Of a DNA stretch of 19,328 nucleotides, positions 1-6,254 are shown piece after piece (position 1 is the stretch's first letter; every line of letters begins with the position of its first letter). The DNA is from an uncultured Corynebacterium sp. (GTDB taxonomy: Bacteria; Actinomycetota; Actinomycetes; Mycobacteriales; Mycobacteriaceae): positions 1-19,328 of the forward strand of contig NZ_CAMXWS010000034.1 of the NCBI RefSeq assembly GCF_947253065.1. Reading direction: 5' to 3'. Under the pieces are notes generated by a model. That model did not search any database. It was not told where the DNA came from and saw only the letters and a program-made list of their open reading frames with translations. Both the position numbers and the translations under genes were made by a program.

Positions 1-1098
1 GCGATCTATCTCGCTGACTGCCGCCACTTGGGCATCTCTGTTCTGCCGCCGGACATTAATGAGTCGGAAGAGAACTTCCTTGCTGTGGACAAGGACATCC
101 GTTATGGCCTTGCCGCGATCCGCAACGTCGGTGTTGAAGTGGTGGAATCCATTAGGGAGACCCGCCGCACCAAGGGTGACTTCACTAGCTTCTCCGATTA
201 TTTGGACAAGATCGACCTGCTGCCGTGCAATAAGCGCATCACTGAATCGCTGATCAAGGGTGGTGCATTCGACTCGCTTGGCCACCCGCGTAAGGGCTTG
301 CTACTGGTCTCTGATGCTGCAGTGGATTCTGTTCTGACCACGAAGAAAGCCGCGGACAAAGGACAGTTCGATCTGTTTTCCGCCTTCGGCGGGGGTGAGT
401 CAGATGACCAAAGTGCGGCGAATGCATTCACTATCGAGGTTCCTGATGAGGAATGGGAGAAGAAGCACAAGCTCGCACTCGAGCGTGAGATGCTCGGCCT
501 CTATGTCTCGGGGCACCCGCTCGACGGATTCGAAGAAGCACTCGAGGCTCAGACGGATACACCACTGCCGAAGATCTTGAGCGGGGAGATGCGTCACGGC
601 GATGAGGTGACCATCGGTGGCATCATCTCGAGCGTGGATCGCCGTTATTCCAAGAAGGACGGCTCACCGTGGGCGATCGTCACAATTGAGGACCATCACG
701 GCGCACAGGTCGAAGTGTTGCTGTTCAACAAGGTCTACGCGCTGGTTGCGCCACAGATCGTGGAAGACAACATCATCCTGGTCAAGGCACATGTGTCCAT
801 CCGTGATGAGCGAATGAGCCTGTTTGGTGATGATGTCCGCGTACCAGAGCTTGGCCCCGGCAATGGTGCTGGTTTGCCGTTGCGACTGACATTGCGCACT
901 GAGCAGTGCACGATGAACAACATCCGCAAGCTCAAGCAGGTGCTGGTGAATAATCCGGGGGATTCGGATGTGTACCTGAACCTGGTCAATGGAGATCAGT
1001 CGCAGCTGATGGTGCTTGGTGACCATCTGCGAGTGGAACGATCCGGCAGCCTCATGGGCGACCTGAAGGCCGCTATGGGTGCTGGTGTGCTGGGCTAA
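1..1098 (+). CDS. dnaE: DNA polymerase III subunit alpha, C-terminal part
   Basis: Replicative DNA polymerase catalytic subunit (DnaE1 type), cut by the window edge: the frame is open from base 1 and gives the last 365 residues. The polymerase core lies upstream. Visible in order are the end of the fingers region (YLADCRH, LPPDINES), a helix-hairpin-helix segment (GLAAIRNVGVEVVESI, about visible residues 37-52), a putative beta-clamp binding motif QFDLF (about 122-126), the family hallmark EMLGLYVSGHPLD, and an OB-fold (about 200-285, including VTIGGIISSVDRRYSKKDGSPWAIVTIED). The protein ends at TAA 1096-1098 and is followed at once by a strong terminator, so this is the end of its transcript. 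The family identification is firm. dnaE1 rather than an error-prone DnaE2 is inferred from the clamp motif, the C-terminal OB region and the ilvA/tre neighbourhood. Confidence 0.95.
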   Translation, partial: AIYLADCRHLGISVLPPDINESEENFLAVDKDIRYGLAAIRNVGVEVVESIRETRRTKGDFTSFSDYLDKIDLLPCNKRITESLIKGGAFDSLGHPRKGLLLVSDAAVDSVLTTKKAADKGQFDLFSAFGGGESDDQSAANAFTIEVPDEEWEKKHKLALEREMLGLYVSGHPLDGFEEALEAQTDTPLPKILSGEMRHGDEVTIGGIISSVDRRYSKKDGSPWAIVTIEDHHGAQVEVLLFNKVYALVAPQIVEDNIILVKAHVSIRDERMSLFGDDVRVPELGPGNGAGLPLRLTLRTEQCTMNNIRKLKQVLVNNPGDSDVYLNLVNGDQSQLMVLGDHLRVERSGSLMGDLKAAMGAGVLG

Positions 1099-1120
1099 GC
1101 AGCACACTGGAATAACAAAA

Positions 1121-1170
1121 ACGCCTACTTCCTTGTCGATATCGACGGTGGGGAAGTAGGAGCTTTTTTC
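1121..1170. terminator. Bidirectional intrinsic terminator between dnaE and a convergent gene
   Basis: A 9-bp perfect stem, CCTACTTCC (1124-1132) with GGAAGTAGG (1152-1160), is followed by six T (1164-1169). The loop itself contains the palindrome TCGATATCGA (1136-1145). On the other strand the same stem is followed by TTTTT (the A run 1116-1121), so it can stop both dnaE and the minus-strand secreted protein gene. Confidence 0.85.
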
Positions 1171-1211
1171 TTAAGCCAGAGTCTTCTCGAGTTTTAGCCG
1201 GAGACTTCGGG

Positions 1212-1229
1212 TTCAGCGTTAGCGCTGAA
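1212..1229. repeat. Stem-loop directly after the stop codon of the secreted protein gene
   Basis: Perfect inverted repeat TTCAGCG (1212-1218), loop TTAG, CGCTGAA (1223-1229), touching the minus-strand stop codon at 1232-1230. There is no T run behind it, so it looks like an RNA 3' structure or an aid to termination rather than a full intrinsic terminator. Confidence 0.5.
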
Positions 1230-1706
1230 TTATTTGAAGAAGGCGCCGAGCTGAGCCTTCGCAGTCGGCGATACAGAGATGATGATGGCCAAGAGCTGGG
1301 AACCGACGGTGATCACTGCGGCGATCGCAGCGACGATGGTGGAGACCATCTTGAAGTGGTTGCTCTGGAAGTATGCCGCAGCGCGGTTCAGGCCCTTCAG
1401 CTTTTCGAAGCTGCCGTTCGGGGCCGGCTGGGACGAAGCACCGTTCTTGTCCCAGATGTCCTTAGTGGGATCGAGCTCGTTCGGATCCCTTTCCTCTGCC
1501 TCCGGATCTGCCTCCGGATCTGCCTTCGACTGATCGCCAGCATTGGACTCATCGGTGGTGTTATCCGTGTTGCCGGTGTCCGTCGTGGTCACGGCGTCGG
1601 CTGTCGTGTTGGCATCATCAGCGTCGGTCTGGGCCAAAGCCGGCGCAGCGCCAAAAACCATTGCAGCGGAAAGTGTTGCGACGATAAGGGAGGTGCGCTT
1701 CTTCAC
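1230..1706 (-). CDS. Small secreted acidic protein with C-terminal membrane helix, unknown function
   Basis: Predicted 158-residue exported protein. The start chosen is GTG at 1706-1704, because AGAAGGAG (1723-1716) lies 9 bases ahead and the protein then begins with a textbook signal peptide: KKR, a hydrophobic core, and APALA-Q cleavage after about residue 25. Residues 26-95 are a low-complexity linker rich in Asp, Thr, Glu and Asn, with the duplicated unit DPEA. Residues 120-146 form one strongly hydrophobic helix just before a short C-terminal tail (SPTAKAQLGAFFK). A longer frame to 1760 exists, but it would bury the signal peptide behind 18 residues and ignores the ribosome site. It could be a cell-envelope anchored or small pore-like peptide; I recognise no family. 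Corynebacterial mature small envelope proteins are diverse, so the function stays open. Confidence 0.75.
   Translation of the reverse strand: MKKRTSLIVATLSAAMVFGAAPALAQTDADDANTTADAVTTTDTGNTDNTTDESNAGDQSKADPEADPEAEERDPNELDPTKDIWDKNGASSQPAPNGSFEKLKGLNRAAAYFQSNHFKMVSTIVAAIAAVITVGSQLLAIIISVSPTAKAQLGAFFK
1495..1524. repeat. 12-bp tandem repeat inside the secreted protein gene
   Basis: The unit TCTGCCTCCGGA is present twice and is followed by a partial third copy (TCTGCC). On the coding (minus) strand it encodes the repeated acidic unit DPEA/ADPE. In-frame, four-residue steps would let the linker length vary between strains by slippage. Confidence 0.7.
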
Positions 1707-1763
1707 GGAAAAGGACTCCTTCTGGAATATGAAGTGCAAGAAATCTACAAGGAACCGCAAGAG

Positions 1764-1792
1764 AGCATACGCCCCGCACAGAACAATTCCAA
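1764..1792 (-). promoter_or_regulatory. Sigma-A type promoter of the secreted protein gene
   Basis: On the minus strand TTGGAA (1792-1787) and TATGCT (1769-1764) are separated by exactly 17 bases, a near-consensus housekeeping promoter. It would start RNA at about 1757 and give a leader of about 50 bases carrying the AGAAGGAG ribosome site. Confidence 0.6.
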
Positions 1793-1889
1793 GGGTTTTT
1801 GAGAAAAGACAGCGGTGCCCAAAACGCGGATATTTCGGTTCCGTTCATTTTCAATGGGGCAAATCTGCGGGAGCAAGATTCTAGAGGTC

Positions 1890-1895
1890 TATGAT
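1890..1895 (+). promoter_or_regulatory. Possible -10 element of ilvA (leaderless start)
   Basis: TATGAT lies 8 bases before ATG 1904, so transcription could begin at or next to the start codon. No good -35 hexamer is seen 16-18 bases upstream. The alternative reading is a TTG start at 1895 served by AGAGGT (1883-1888). Confidence 0.4.
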
Positions 1896-1903
1896 TGCGA
1901 GGT

Positions 1904-3187
1904 ATGACACATTCGCCTGATTTTTCTCCCGTGCACGCAGCAGACATCCAAAGAGCTCAGGCGAGTATTTCAAGCATTATTGCGCCGACCCCGCTGCAGT
2001 ACTGTCCACGTCTGTCCCAGGCCTACGGCGTTGAGGTCTACCTCAAGCGCGAGGACTTGCAGGATGTGCGCTCCTACAAGATCCGCGGTGCGTACTACAG
2101 CATCAGCAATCTGACCGAGGAAGAAAAAGCAGCGGGCGTGGTCGCTGCGTCGGCAGGCAATCATGCGCAAGGCGTTGCCTACGCATGCCGGTCCATGGGC
2201 ATTGACGGAAAGATCTTCGTGCCCAAGCGCACACCAAAGCAGAAGCGCGACCGCATCCAGGTCCACGGCGGCGATTTCGTCGAGCTGGTCCTGGTCGGCG
2301 ACACATTCGATGAGGCCGCGGAAGCGGCACGTGCCGATGCCGCTGAGCGTGGCGCGACCATGGTCGAGCCGTTCAATGCGCGCAATACTGTCATCGGCCA
2401 GGGCACCGTGGGCGCTGAGGTGGTCTCACAATTGTCCGGCTTGGGTAAGTCGCTCGACTCCATCGTTGTTCCCGTCGGTGGTGGCGGACTCATCGCGGGT
2501 ATCACGTCGTACCTCGCTGACATGTCGCCGCGTACTGCTGTTGTGGGCGTGGAACCTTCGGGCGGACGCTCACTTCAAGCCGCGCTGGATGCTGGTGAAC
2601 CAGTCACCTTGGAAAAGATCGATCCTTTCGTCGACGGTGCAGCGGTGAAGCGAATCGGCGATGTGAACTACAAGATCATTGAGGAAAACCTGGGCCGTGT
2701 TCATGTCGTCGCAGCCGATGAAGGTGCGGTGTGTACGAGCATGCTCGCGCTGTACCAAAACGAAGGCATCATCGCGGAGCCAGCAGGTGCGCTGTCCGTC
2801 GCAGCACTGGCTGATGTGAGCCTGACGCCGGGCAGCACTGTCGTGTGCGTGATTTCCGGTGGCAATAATGACGTACTGCGCTATGCCGAGATCATGGAAC
2901 GCTCGCTGGTCCACCGTGGACTCAAGCACTACTTCCTGGTCAATTTCGCGCAGGAGCCAGGTCAGCTGCGCCGCTTCCTCAACGATGTGTTGGGGCCGGA
3001 CGACGATATCGCGCTGTTTGAGTACTTGAAGAAGAACAACCGCGAAACCGGTGCAGCGCTCGTCGGCATTGAGCTCGCCCGAGCATCGGACTTAGATCCG
3101 CTGCTTGAGCGCATGGAGGAAGCTTCCTTCGACTGTCGCCGCCTGATGCCGGGCACTCCGGAATACGAATTCATCGTCACCGGCTAA
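1904..3187 (+). CDS. ilvA: Threonine dehydratase (biosynthetic, isoleucine pathway)
   Basis: PLP enzyme converting threonine to 2-oxobutanoate plus ammonia, the first committed step of isoleucine synthesis. The 427 residues show the PLP lysine in RSYKIRGA (K59), the substrate loop SAGNHAQG (84-91), the phosphate-binding glycine loop PVGGGGL (190-196) and a C-terminal single ACT-like regulatory domain (about 341-425, HYFLVNFAQEPGQLRRFLNDVLGPDDDI). That domain is the usual site for isoleucine feedback in this family. Length and sequence match corynebacterial IlvA closely (C. glutamicum about 436 residues, from memory). I chose ATG 1904 as start; TTG 1895 would add MRG. The gene ends 4 bases from the convergent treZ stop. 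Expression control cannot be judged beyond a possible leaderless promoter, and I see no attenuator peptide upstream. Confidence 0.95.
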   Translation: MTHSPDFSPVHAADIQRAQASISSIIAPTPLQYCPRLSQAYGVEVYLKREDLQDVRSYKIRGAYYSISNLTEEEKAAGVVAASAGNHAQGVAYACRSMGIDGKIFVPKRTPKQKRDRIQVHGGDFVELVLVGDTFDEAAEAARADAAERGATMVEPFNARNTVIGQGTVGAEVVSQLSGLGKSLDSIVVPVGGGGLIAGITSYLADMSPRTAVVGVEPSGGRSLQAALDAGEPVTLEKIDPFVDGAAVKRIGDVNYKIIEENLGRVHVVAADEGAVCTSMLALYQNEGIIAEPAGALSVAALADVSLTPGSTVVCVISGGNNDVLRYAEIMERSLVHRGLKHYFLVNFAQEPGQLRRFLNDVLGPDDDIALFEYLKKNNRETGAALVGIELARASDLDPLLERMEEASFDCRRLMPGTPEYEFIVTG

Positions 3188-3200
3188 ACGCTTAGCGTTT
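3186..3200. repeat. Shared stem-loop spanning both stop codons of ilvA and treZ
   Basis: AAACGC (3186-3191), TTA loop, GCGTTT (3195-3200) is a perfect 6-bp inverted repeat. It contains the last bases of the ilvA stop (3185-3187) and the treZ stop in its loop (3194-3192). No T run follows, so it is at best a weak bidirectional stop. Confidence 0.45.
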
Positions 3201-4907
3201 GATGATGGCGAACCCCCATGGCTCAAGCTGGGTCTCATTCGCAGTGACCGTGGGGGAGCCGAAGGAATAGATCAGCTCGCCACCAGCCGGAACGGTCACT
3301 GGCTCAGCAGAGAAATTGGCAGCGAGGAACACATCGTCGTAGCCCATGGTGAGCCAGTTCTCCGCATGCTCAACCTGCAATTCGCGGAGATCTTCGCGTG
3401 CCAGATTCAGCTCGCGGCGCAGCTTGAGCAGCGTCGCGTACGCCTCATACATAGCCGACGCATCCGCATTGAAATTCCAGTCCAGCTTGGCGGATTCGAA
3501 AGTCGCTGGGTCACCGGGATCAGGAACATCAGCGAAGTCCCAGCCATAGCGAGCGAATTCGTGCGCGCGGCCCTCACTCGTCAAACGCAGTAGCTCCTCG
3601 TCCGTGTGTGAGACGAAGAAGGGGAATGGGGTCTGCGCATAAGACTCCTCACCCATGAAGATCATTGGCGTGAATGGGCTGAAAAAGATCACCGCCGCCT
3701 TCAACGCGTGCTGGGCGGGCGTGAGATTTTGCGACGGGCGGTCGCCTTGCGCACGATTGCCCACCTGGTCGTGGGTGGTGGTGTAAGTAATCAGTTTCCA
3801 CGGCGGGATCGTGGCTAGGTCCAAGGCCCGACCATGAGTACGGCCACGGAAGCTGGAGTATTCATTCCGGAACCGGAAGCCGTGACGCAATGTATCGGCC
3901 AGGATTTCTACCGTGCCGAAATCTTCGTAGTAGGCATTGTTTTCACCAGTGACCACGGTGTGCAGGGCATGGTGAACATCATCGAGCCATTGCGCATCAA
4001 GACCGTAGCCGCCGACGGAATAATCGGAAATGATGCGCGGATCATTCAGATCGCTCTCCGCGATGATGATCGGGTTGGGGCCGAGCTCGGCCTGGATCTC
4101 GTCGGCAAGCAAATTGATTTGCTCCATGATTGAGTACGCGCTGCGGTCGTCGTATGAATGAACCGCATCGAGGCGCAGGCCGTCGATGTGGAATTCCGTG
4201 AGCCAACGGCGCACCGCGTCGAGGACGTAGGCGCGCACCTCATCCGAATCAGCGCCGGAGAAATTGACCACATCGCCCCAACCGGTCGTGCCTGCGGTGG
4301 TGTATGGACCGAACTTGCCGTTGTAATTTCCATCGGGGCCGAAGTGATTGAACACCACATCCAGGTACACGCCGATGCCTTTGCTGTGTGCGGCATTGAC
4401 CAGGCGCTTCAGCCCTTCGGGGCCGCCGTAGCTTTCCTGCACAGCGAACCAATCCACCCCGTCATAGCCCCAGTTGCGCTCACCGCCGAAAGGCTGAACA
4501 GGCATCAGCTCGATCGTGGTCACGCCAAGATCAGCGAGATAATCAAGCTTATCGACGACACCGTCAAACGTTCCCGCCTCCGTAAACGTGCCCACATGGA
4601 GCTCATAGATGACTTGGCCCTTGAGCTCGTAGCTCGTCCAGTGCTGGTCAGTCCACTCGAATTCCGTGTCCGTCACCTTGGACAGACCGTGAACGCCGTC
4701 AGGCTGGCTCGTTGAGCGCGGATCGGGCAGGGGAGCGGACCACTCGGTGCCGTCGAAAAGCTTGAAGCCATAGCGCTGGCCAGGAACTTTCTCGACATCG
4801 CTAGTCCACCATGCTTTGCGCGCATCGTCACGGCGCATCTGGTGTTCTGCGTCATCCACCACCAGAATCACGTCGTGTGCGTACGGGGCCCATACCTCGA
4901 AAGTCAT
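3192..4907 (-). CDS. treZ: Maltooligosyl trehalose trehalohydrolase
   Basis: GH13 enzyme that releases trehalose from maltooligosyl-trehalose, the last step of the TreY/TreZ route; cytoplasmic. The 571 residues begin MTFEVWAPYAHDV, the N-terminal beta-sandwich (CBM48-like, about 1-85). The catalytic barrel follows, with YELHVGTFT, region I DVVFNH (183-188), region II DGLRLDAVH with nucleophile D247, region III IIAESD with acid/base E284, and region IV TTTHDQVGNR with D380. Start: ATG 4907-4905. The open frame continues to 5123, but that extension is only the antisense of the yigZ-like gene. No Shine-Dalgarno is seen; TAGGGT lies 7 bases ahead, suggesting a leaderless mRNA. treZ stands apart from treY and is divergent to the YigZ-family gene. 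Length is normal for the family. Confidence 0.95.
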   Translation of the reverse strand: MTFEVWAPYAHDVILVVDDAEHQMRRDDARKAWWTSDVEKVPGQRYGFKLFDGTEWSAPLPDPRSTSQPDGVHGLSKVTDTEFEWTDQHWTSYELKGQVIYELHVGTFTEAGTFDGVVDKLDYLADLGVTTIELMPVQPFGGERNWGYDGVDWFAVQESYGGPEGLKRLVNAAHSKGIGVYLDVVFNHFGPDGNYNGKFGPYTTAGTTGWGDVVNFSGADSDEVRAYVLDAVRRWLTEFHIDGLRLDAVHSYDDRSAYSIMEQINLLADEIQAELGPNPIIIAESDLNDPRIISDYSVGGYGLDAQWLDDVHHALHTVVTGENNAYYEDFGTVEILADTLRHGFRFRNEYSSFRGRTHGRALDLATIPPWKLITYTTTHDQVGNRAQGDRPSQNLTPAQHALKAAVIFFSPFTPMIFMGEESYAQTPFPFFVSHTDEELLRLTSEGRAHEFARYGWDFADVPDPGDPATFESAKLDWNFNADASAMYEAYATLLKLRRELNLAREDLRELQVEHAENWLTMGYDDVFLAANFSAEPVTVPAGGELIYSFGSPTVTANETQLEPWGFAIIKR

Positions 4908-4914
4908 ATCTTCA

Positions 4915-4920
4915 ACCCTA
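4915..4920 (-). promoter_or_regulatory. Putative -10 element of treZ
   Basis: On the minus strand TAGGGT (4920-4915) is followed by 7 bases and then the treZ ATG (4907), consistent with leaderless transcription. The -35 region would fall inside the divergent yigZ-like gene. Confidence 0.5.
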
Positions 4921-4922
4921 AG

Positions 4923-4928
4923 TAAAAT
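4923..4928 (+). promoter_or_regulatory. Putative -10 element of the YigZ-family gene
   Basis: TAAAAT is followed by 9 bases and then ATG 4938. It lies 2 bases from the opposing treZ -10 element, so the two promoters face away from each other in a 30-base gap and cannot easily be occupied at the same time. Confidence 0.5.
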
Positions 4929-4937
4929 GAACCGACG

Positions 4938-5582
4938 ATGGTGACAACATATGCATTGCCCGCCGCGGGGCACACGACGGTGAATGAGATTGAGATCAAG
5001 CGCTCCCGCTTCATCACCTGGATCGCGCGTGCTGAATCTGAGGACCAAGCCCGTGAGGTCATCGCGCGTGCCCGGAACGAATATCCCGATGCTCGGCACC
5101 ATTGTTCCGCATTCATCGTGCACGTGGATGGGGCAGTGCCGATCGAGCGTTCGAGCGATGATGGCGAGCCCGCTGGAACTGCAGGAAAACCGATGCTCGA
5201 TGCGCTGCGGGGCTCCGGGCTCGAATCAGCGGTAGCGGTAGTGATCCGTTATTTCGGTGGTGTGAAGCTGGGTGCTGGTGGGCTCGTGCATGCCTATTCC
5301 GAATCCGTCTCCGCCGCATTGGAAAACGTTCCGCGCGCGGAGAAATCCCTGCGTGAGCTCGTCTCCGTTGCTCTCCCACATGCGGAAGCCGGCAGAATTG
5401 AAGCAGAGCTGCGTACCCATGGAATCGATGTTGCCGATGTCGCCTACGAGTCACAGGCCCGCTATACCTTCGCCATTGAGCCGGGGAGCAGGGAATCATT
5501 CGATGACCTGCTGGCCGCCGTCACTCAAGGCACAGCGACGAGCCGGGAAGCCGGCACGATGTGGGTAGAACGGCCCAGCTAA
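4938..5582 (+). CDS. YigZ / IMPACT (UPF0029) family protein
   Basis: 214 residues of the YigZ-IMPACT family. The N-terminal impact domain (about 1-126) carries the diagnostic strings RSRFI, DARHHCSAF, SDDGEPAGTAGKPML and VVIRYFGGVKLGAGGLVHAYS. A C-terminal ferredoxin-like UPF0029/DUF1949 domain (about 138-200) follows. In eukaryotes IMPACT proteins regulate Gcn2 kinase; bacterial members are thought to touch translation or ribosome/RNA functions, but the biochemical role is unsettled. The start is ATG 4938; GTG 4941 is an equal alternative. It is followed after 35 bases by a membrane protein and an S4 RNA-binding protein. Its pairing with a ribosome-type S4 protein fits a translation-related role, which is inference. 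Confidence 0.9.
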   Translation: MVTTYALPAAGHTTVNEIEIKRSRFITWIARAESEDQAREVIARARNEYPDARHHCSAFIVHVDGAVPIERSSDDGEPAGTAGKPMLDALRGSGLESAVAVVIRYFGGVKLGAGGLVHAYSESVSAALENVPRAEKSLRELVSVALPHAEAGRIEAELRTHGIDVADVAYESQARYTFAIEPGSRESFDDLLAAVTQGTATSREAGTMWVERPS

Positions 5583-5593
5583 ACCACGTGGTT
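5582..5593. promoter_or_regulatory. 12-bp palindrome upstream of the 78-residue membrane protein gene
   Basis: AACCACGTGGTT is a perfect palindrome starting at the last base of the upstream stop codon. It sits where the -35 region of the downstream -10 element (TAAACT, 5605-5610) is expected, which is the position of an operator. No regulator is assigned. Confidence 0.35.
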
Positions 5594-5604
5594 CGGCGCG
5601 GGGT

Positions 5605-5610
5605 TAAACT
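5605..5610 (+). promoter_or_regulatory. Putative -10 element of the 78-residue membrane protein gene
   Basis: TAAACT followed by 7 bases and ATG 5618, with no Shine-Dalgarno in the gap. This fits a leaderless transcript for the small membrane protein and the S4 protein behind it. Confidence 0.5.
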
Positions 5611-5617
5611 AAGGCGC

Positions 5618-5854
5618 ATGACTCTTCAACCGCGCCCGAACAACCCGATTGAAGCCCGCAAACAAGCCGTGCGTCGCTATTCGCGCAACGGCGCACTCTG
5701 CGTCGGAGGCGGCATCATCGGCGGTGTCGTCTTCGGCATGCTCTTCTCTTCCTTCTGGTTCTGGTTGGCACTGGGCATGGTCGTGGCTGTGGGCGGCGGC
5801 CTGTACAACTACAGCAAAGTGCAGAAGATCATCAACTACCAAGACCGTTACTAG
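5618..5854 (+). CDS. Small membrane protein, unknown function
   Basis: 78 residues. A basic N-terminus (IEARKQAVRRYSRNG, 11-25) is followed by a glycine-rich hydrophobic block of about 40 residues (26-66) that reads as two close membrane helices separated around FSSFWF. A short polar tail (NYSKVQKIINYQDRY) ends the protein. I chose ATG 5618 because the frame extended to 5561 overlaps the YigZ-family gene by 22 bases, whereas 5618 has a TAAACT -10 element in leaderless position. Its stop TAG overlaps the GTG of the next gene (TAGTG), so the two are probably translationally coupled. No family recognised. Confidence 0.75.
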   Translation: MTLQPRPNNPIEARKQAVRRYSRNGALCVGGGIIGGVVFGMLFSSFWFWLALGMVVAVGGGLYNYSKVQKIINYQDRY

Positions 5855-6240
5855 TGGCTGGCACTGAACCCGATATCGGACCCGTCCGCATCGACGTGTG
5901 GGTCTGGGCCGTGCGCATGTACAAAACCCGCTCTGATGCGGCGAATGCAGTGCGCGCCGGGCATGTGAAGCTCAACGGCAATGCCACGAAACCCTCGGCA
6001 AAAGTCTCGCCGGGGGACCGGATCAAGGCCTGGAAAGACTACCGCGATATTGAGTACGAGGTAGTGCGTACCCTGCGCAAACGCGTCGGTGCACCGGTCG
6101 CACGCGAGTGCTACATCGACCACTCACCGCCCCCGCCACCAAAAGAGTATTTCTACTCCATGCCAAAGCGCGACCGTGGGGCTGGACGTCCCACGAAGAA
6201 GGAGCGCCGCGAGATCGACAAACTCCTCGGCAGGCGATGA
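5854..6240 (+). CDS. S4-domain RNA-binding protein (Hsp15/RqcP-like)
   Basis: 128 residues with an N-terminal S4 RNA-binding domain (about 12-60: RIDVWVWAVRMYKTRSDAANAVRAGHVKLNGN, then KVSPGD). This layout is that of the Hsp15/HslR family. Proteins of this type bind 50S subunits carrying stalled peptidyl-tRNA or act in ribosome quality control; which of these applies here is not shown by sequence. A proline run (PPPPP, about residue 92) and a very basic tail (RPTKKERREIDKLLGRR) may add RNA contacts. The GTG start shares one base with the TAG of the preceding gene, so translation is probably coupled. It converges on treY with 7 bases between stops. Confidence 0.85.
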   Translation: MAGTEPDIGPVRIDVWVWAVRMYKTRSDAANAVRAGHVKLNGNATKPSAKVSPGDRIKAWKDYRDIEYEVVRTLRKRVGAPVARECYIDHSPPPPPKEYFYSMPKRDRGAGRPTKKERREIDKLLGRR

Positions 6241-6241
6241 T

Positions 6242-6254
6242 CGCTTTCTAAGCG
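6242..6254. repeat. Small stem-loop between the S4 gene and treY stops
   Basis: CGCTT (6242-6246), TCT, AAGCG (6250-6254). The repeat includes the treY stop codon (6250-6248) and lies 2 bases after the S4 stop. No T run; a third convergent junction in this window with an inverted repeat at the stop codons. Confidence 0.35.

Noticed and set aside
1707..1760. Longer start for the secreted protein
   Set aside because: It would put 18 residues before the signal peptide and bypass the AGAAGGAG site.
4908..5123. 72-residue N-terminal extension of treZ
   Set aside because: It is the exact antisense of the YigZ-family coding region and does not resemble TreZ; the conserved start is MTFEVWAP at 4907.
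5561..5617. Earlier start of the 78-residue membrane protein
   Set aside because: It overlaps the end of the YigZ-family gene, adds a non-membrane basic stretch and places the -10 element inside the coding region.
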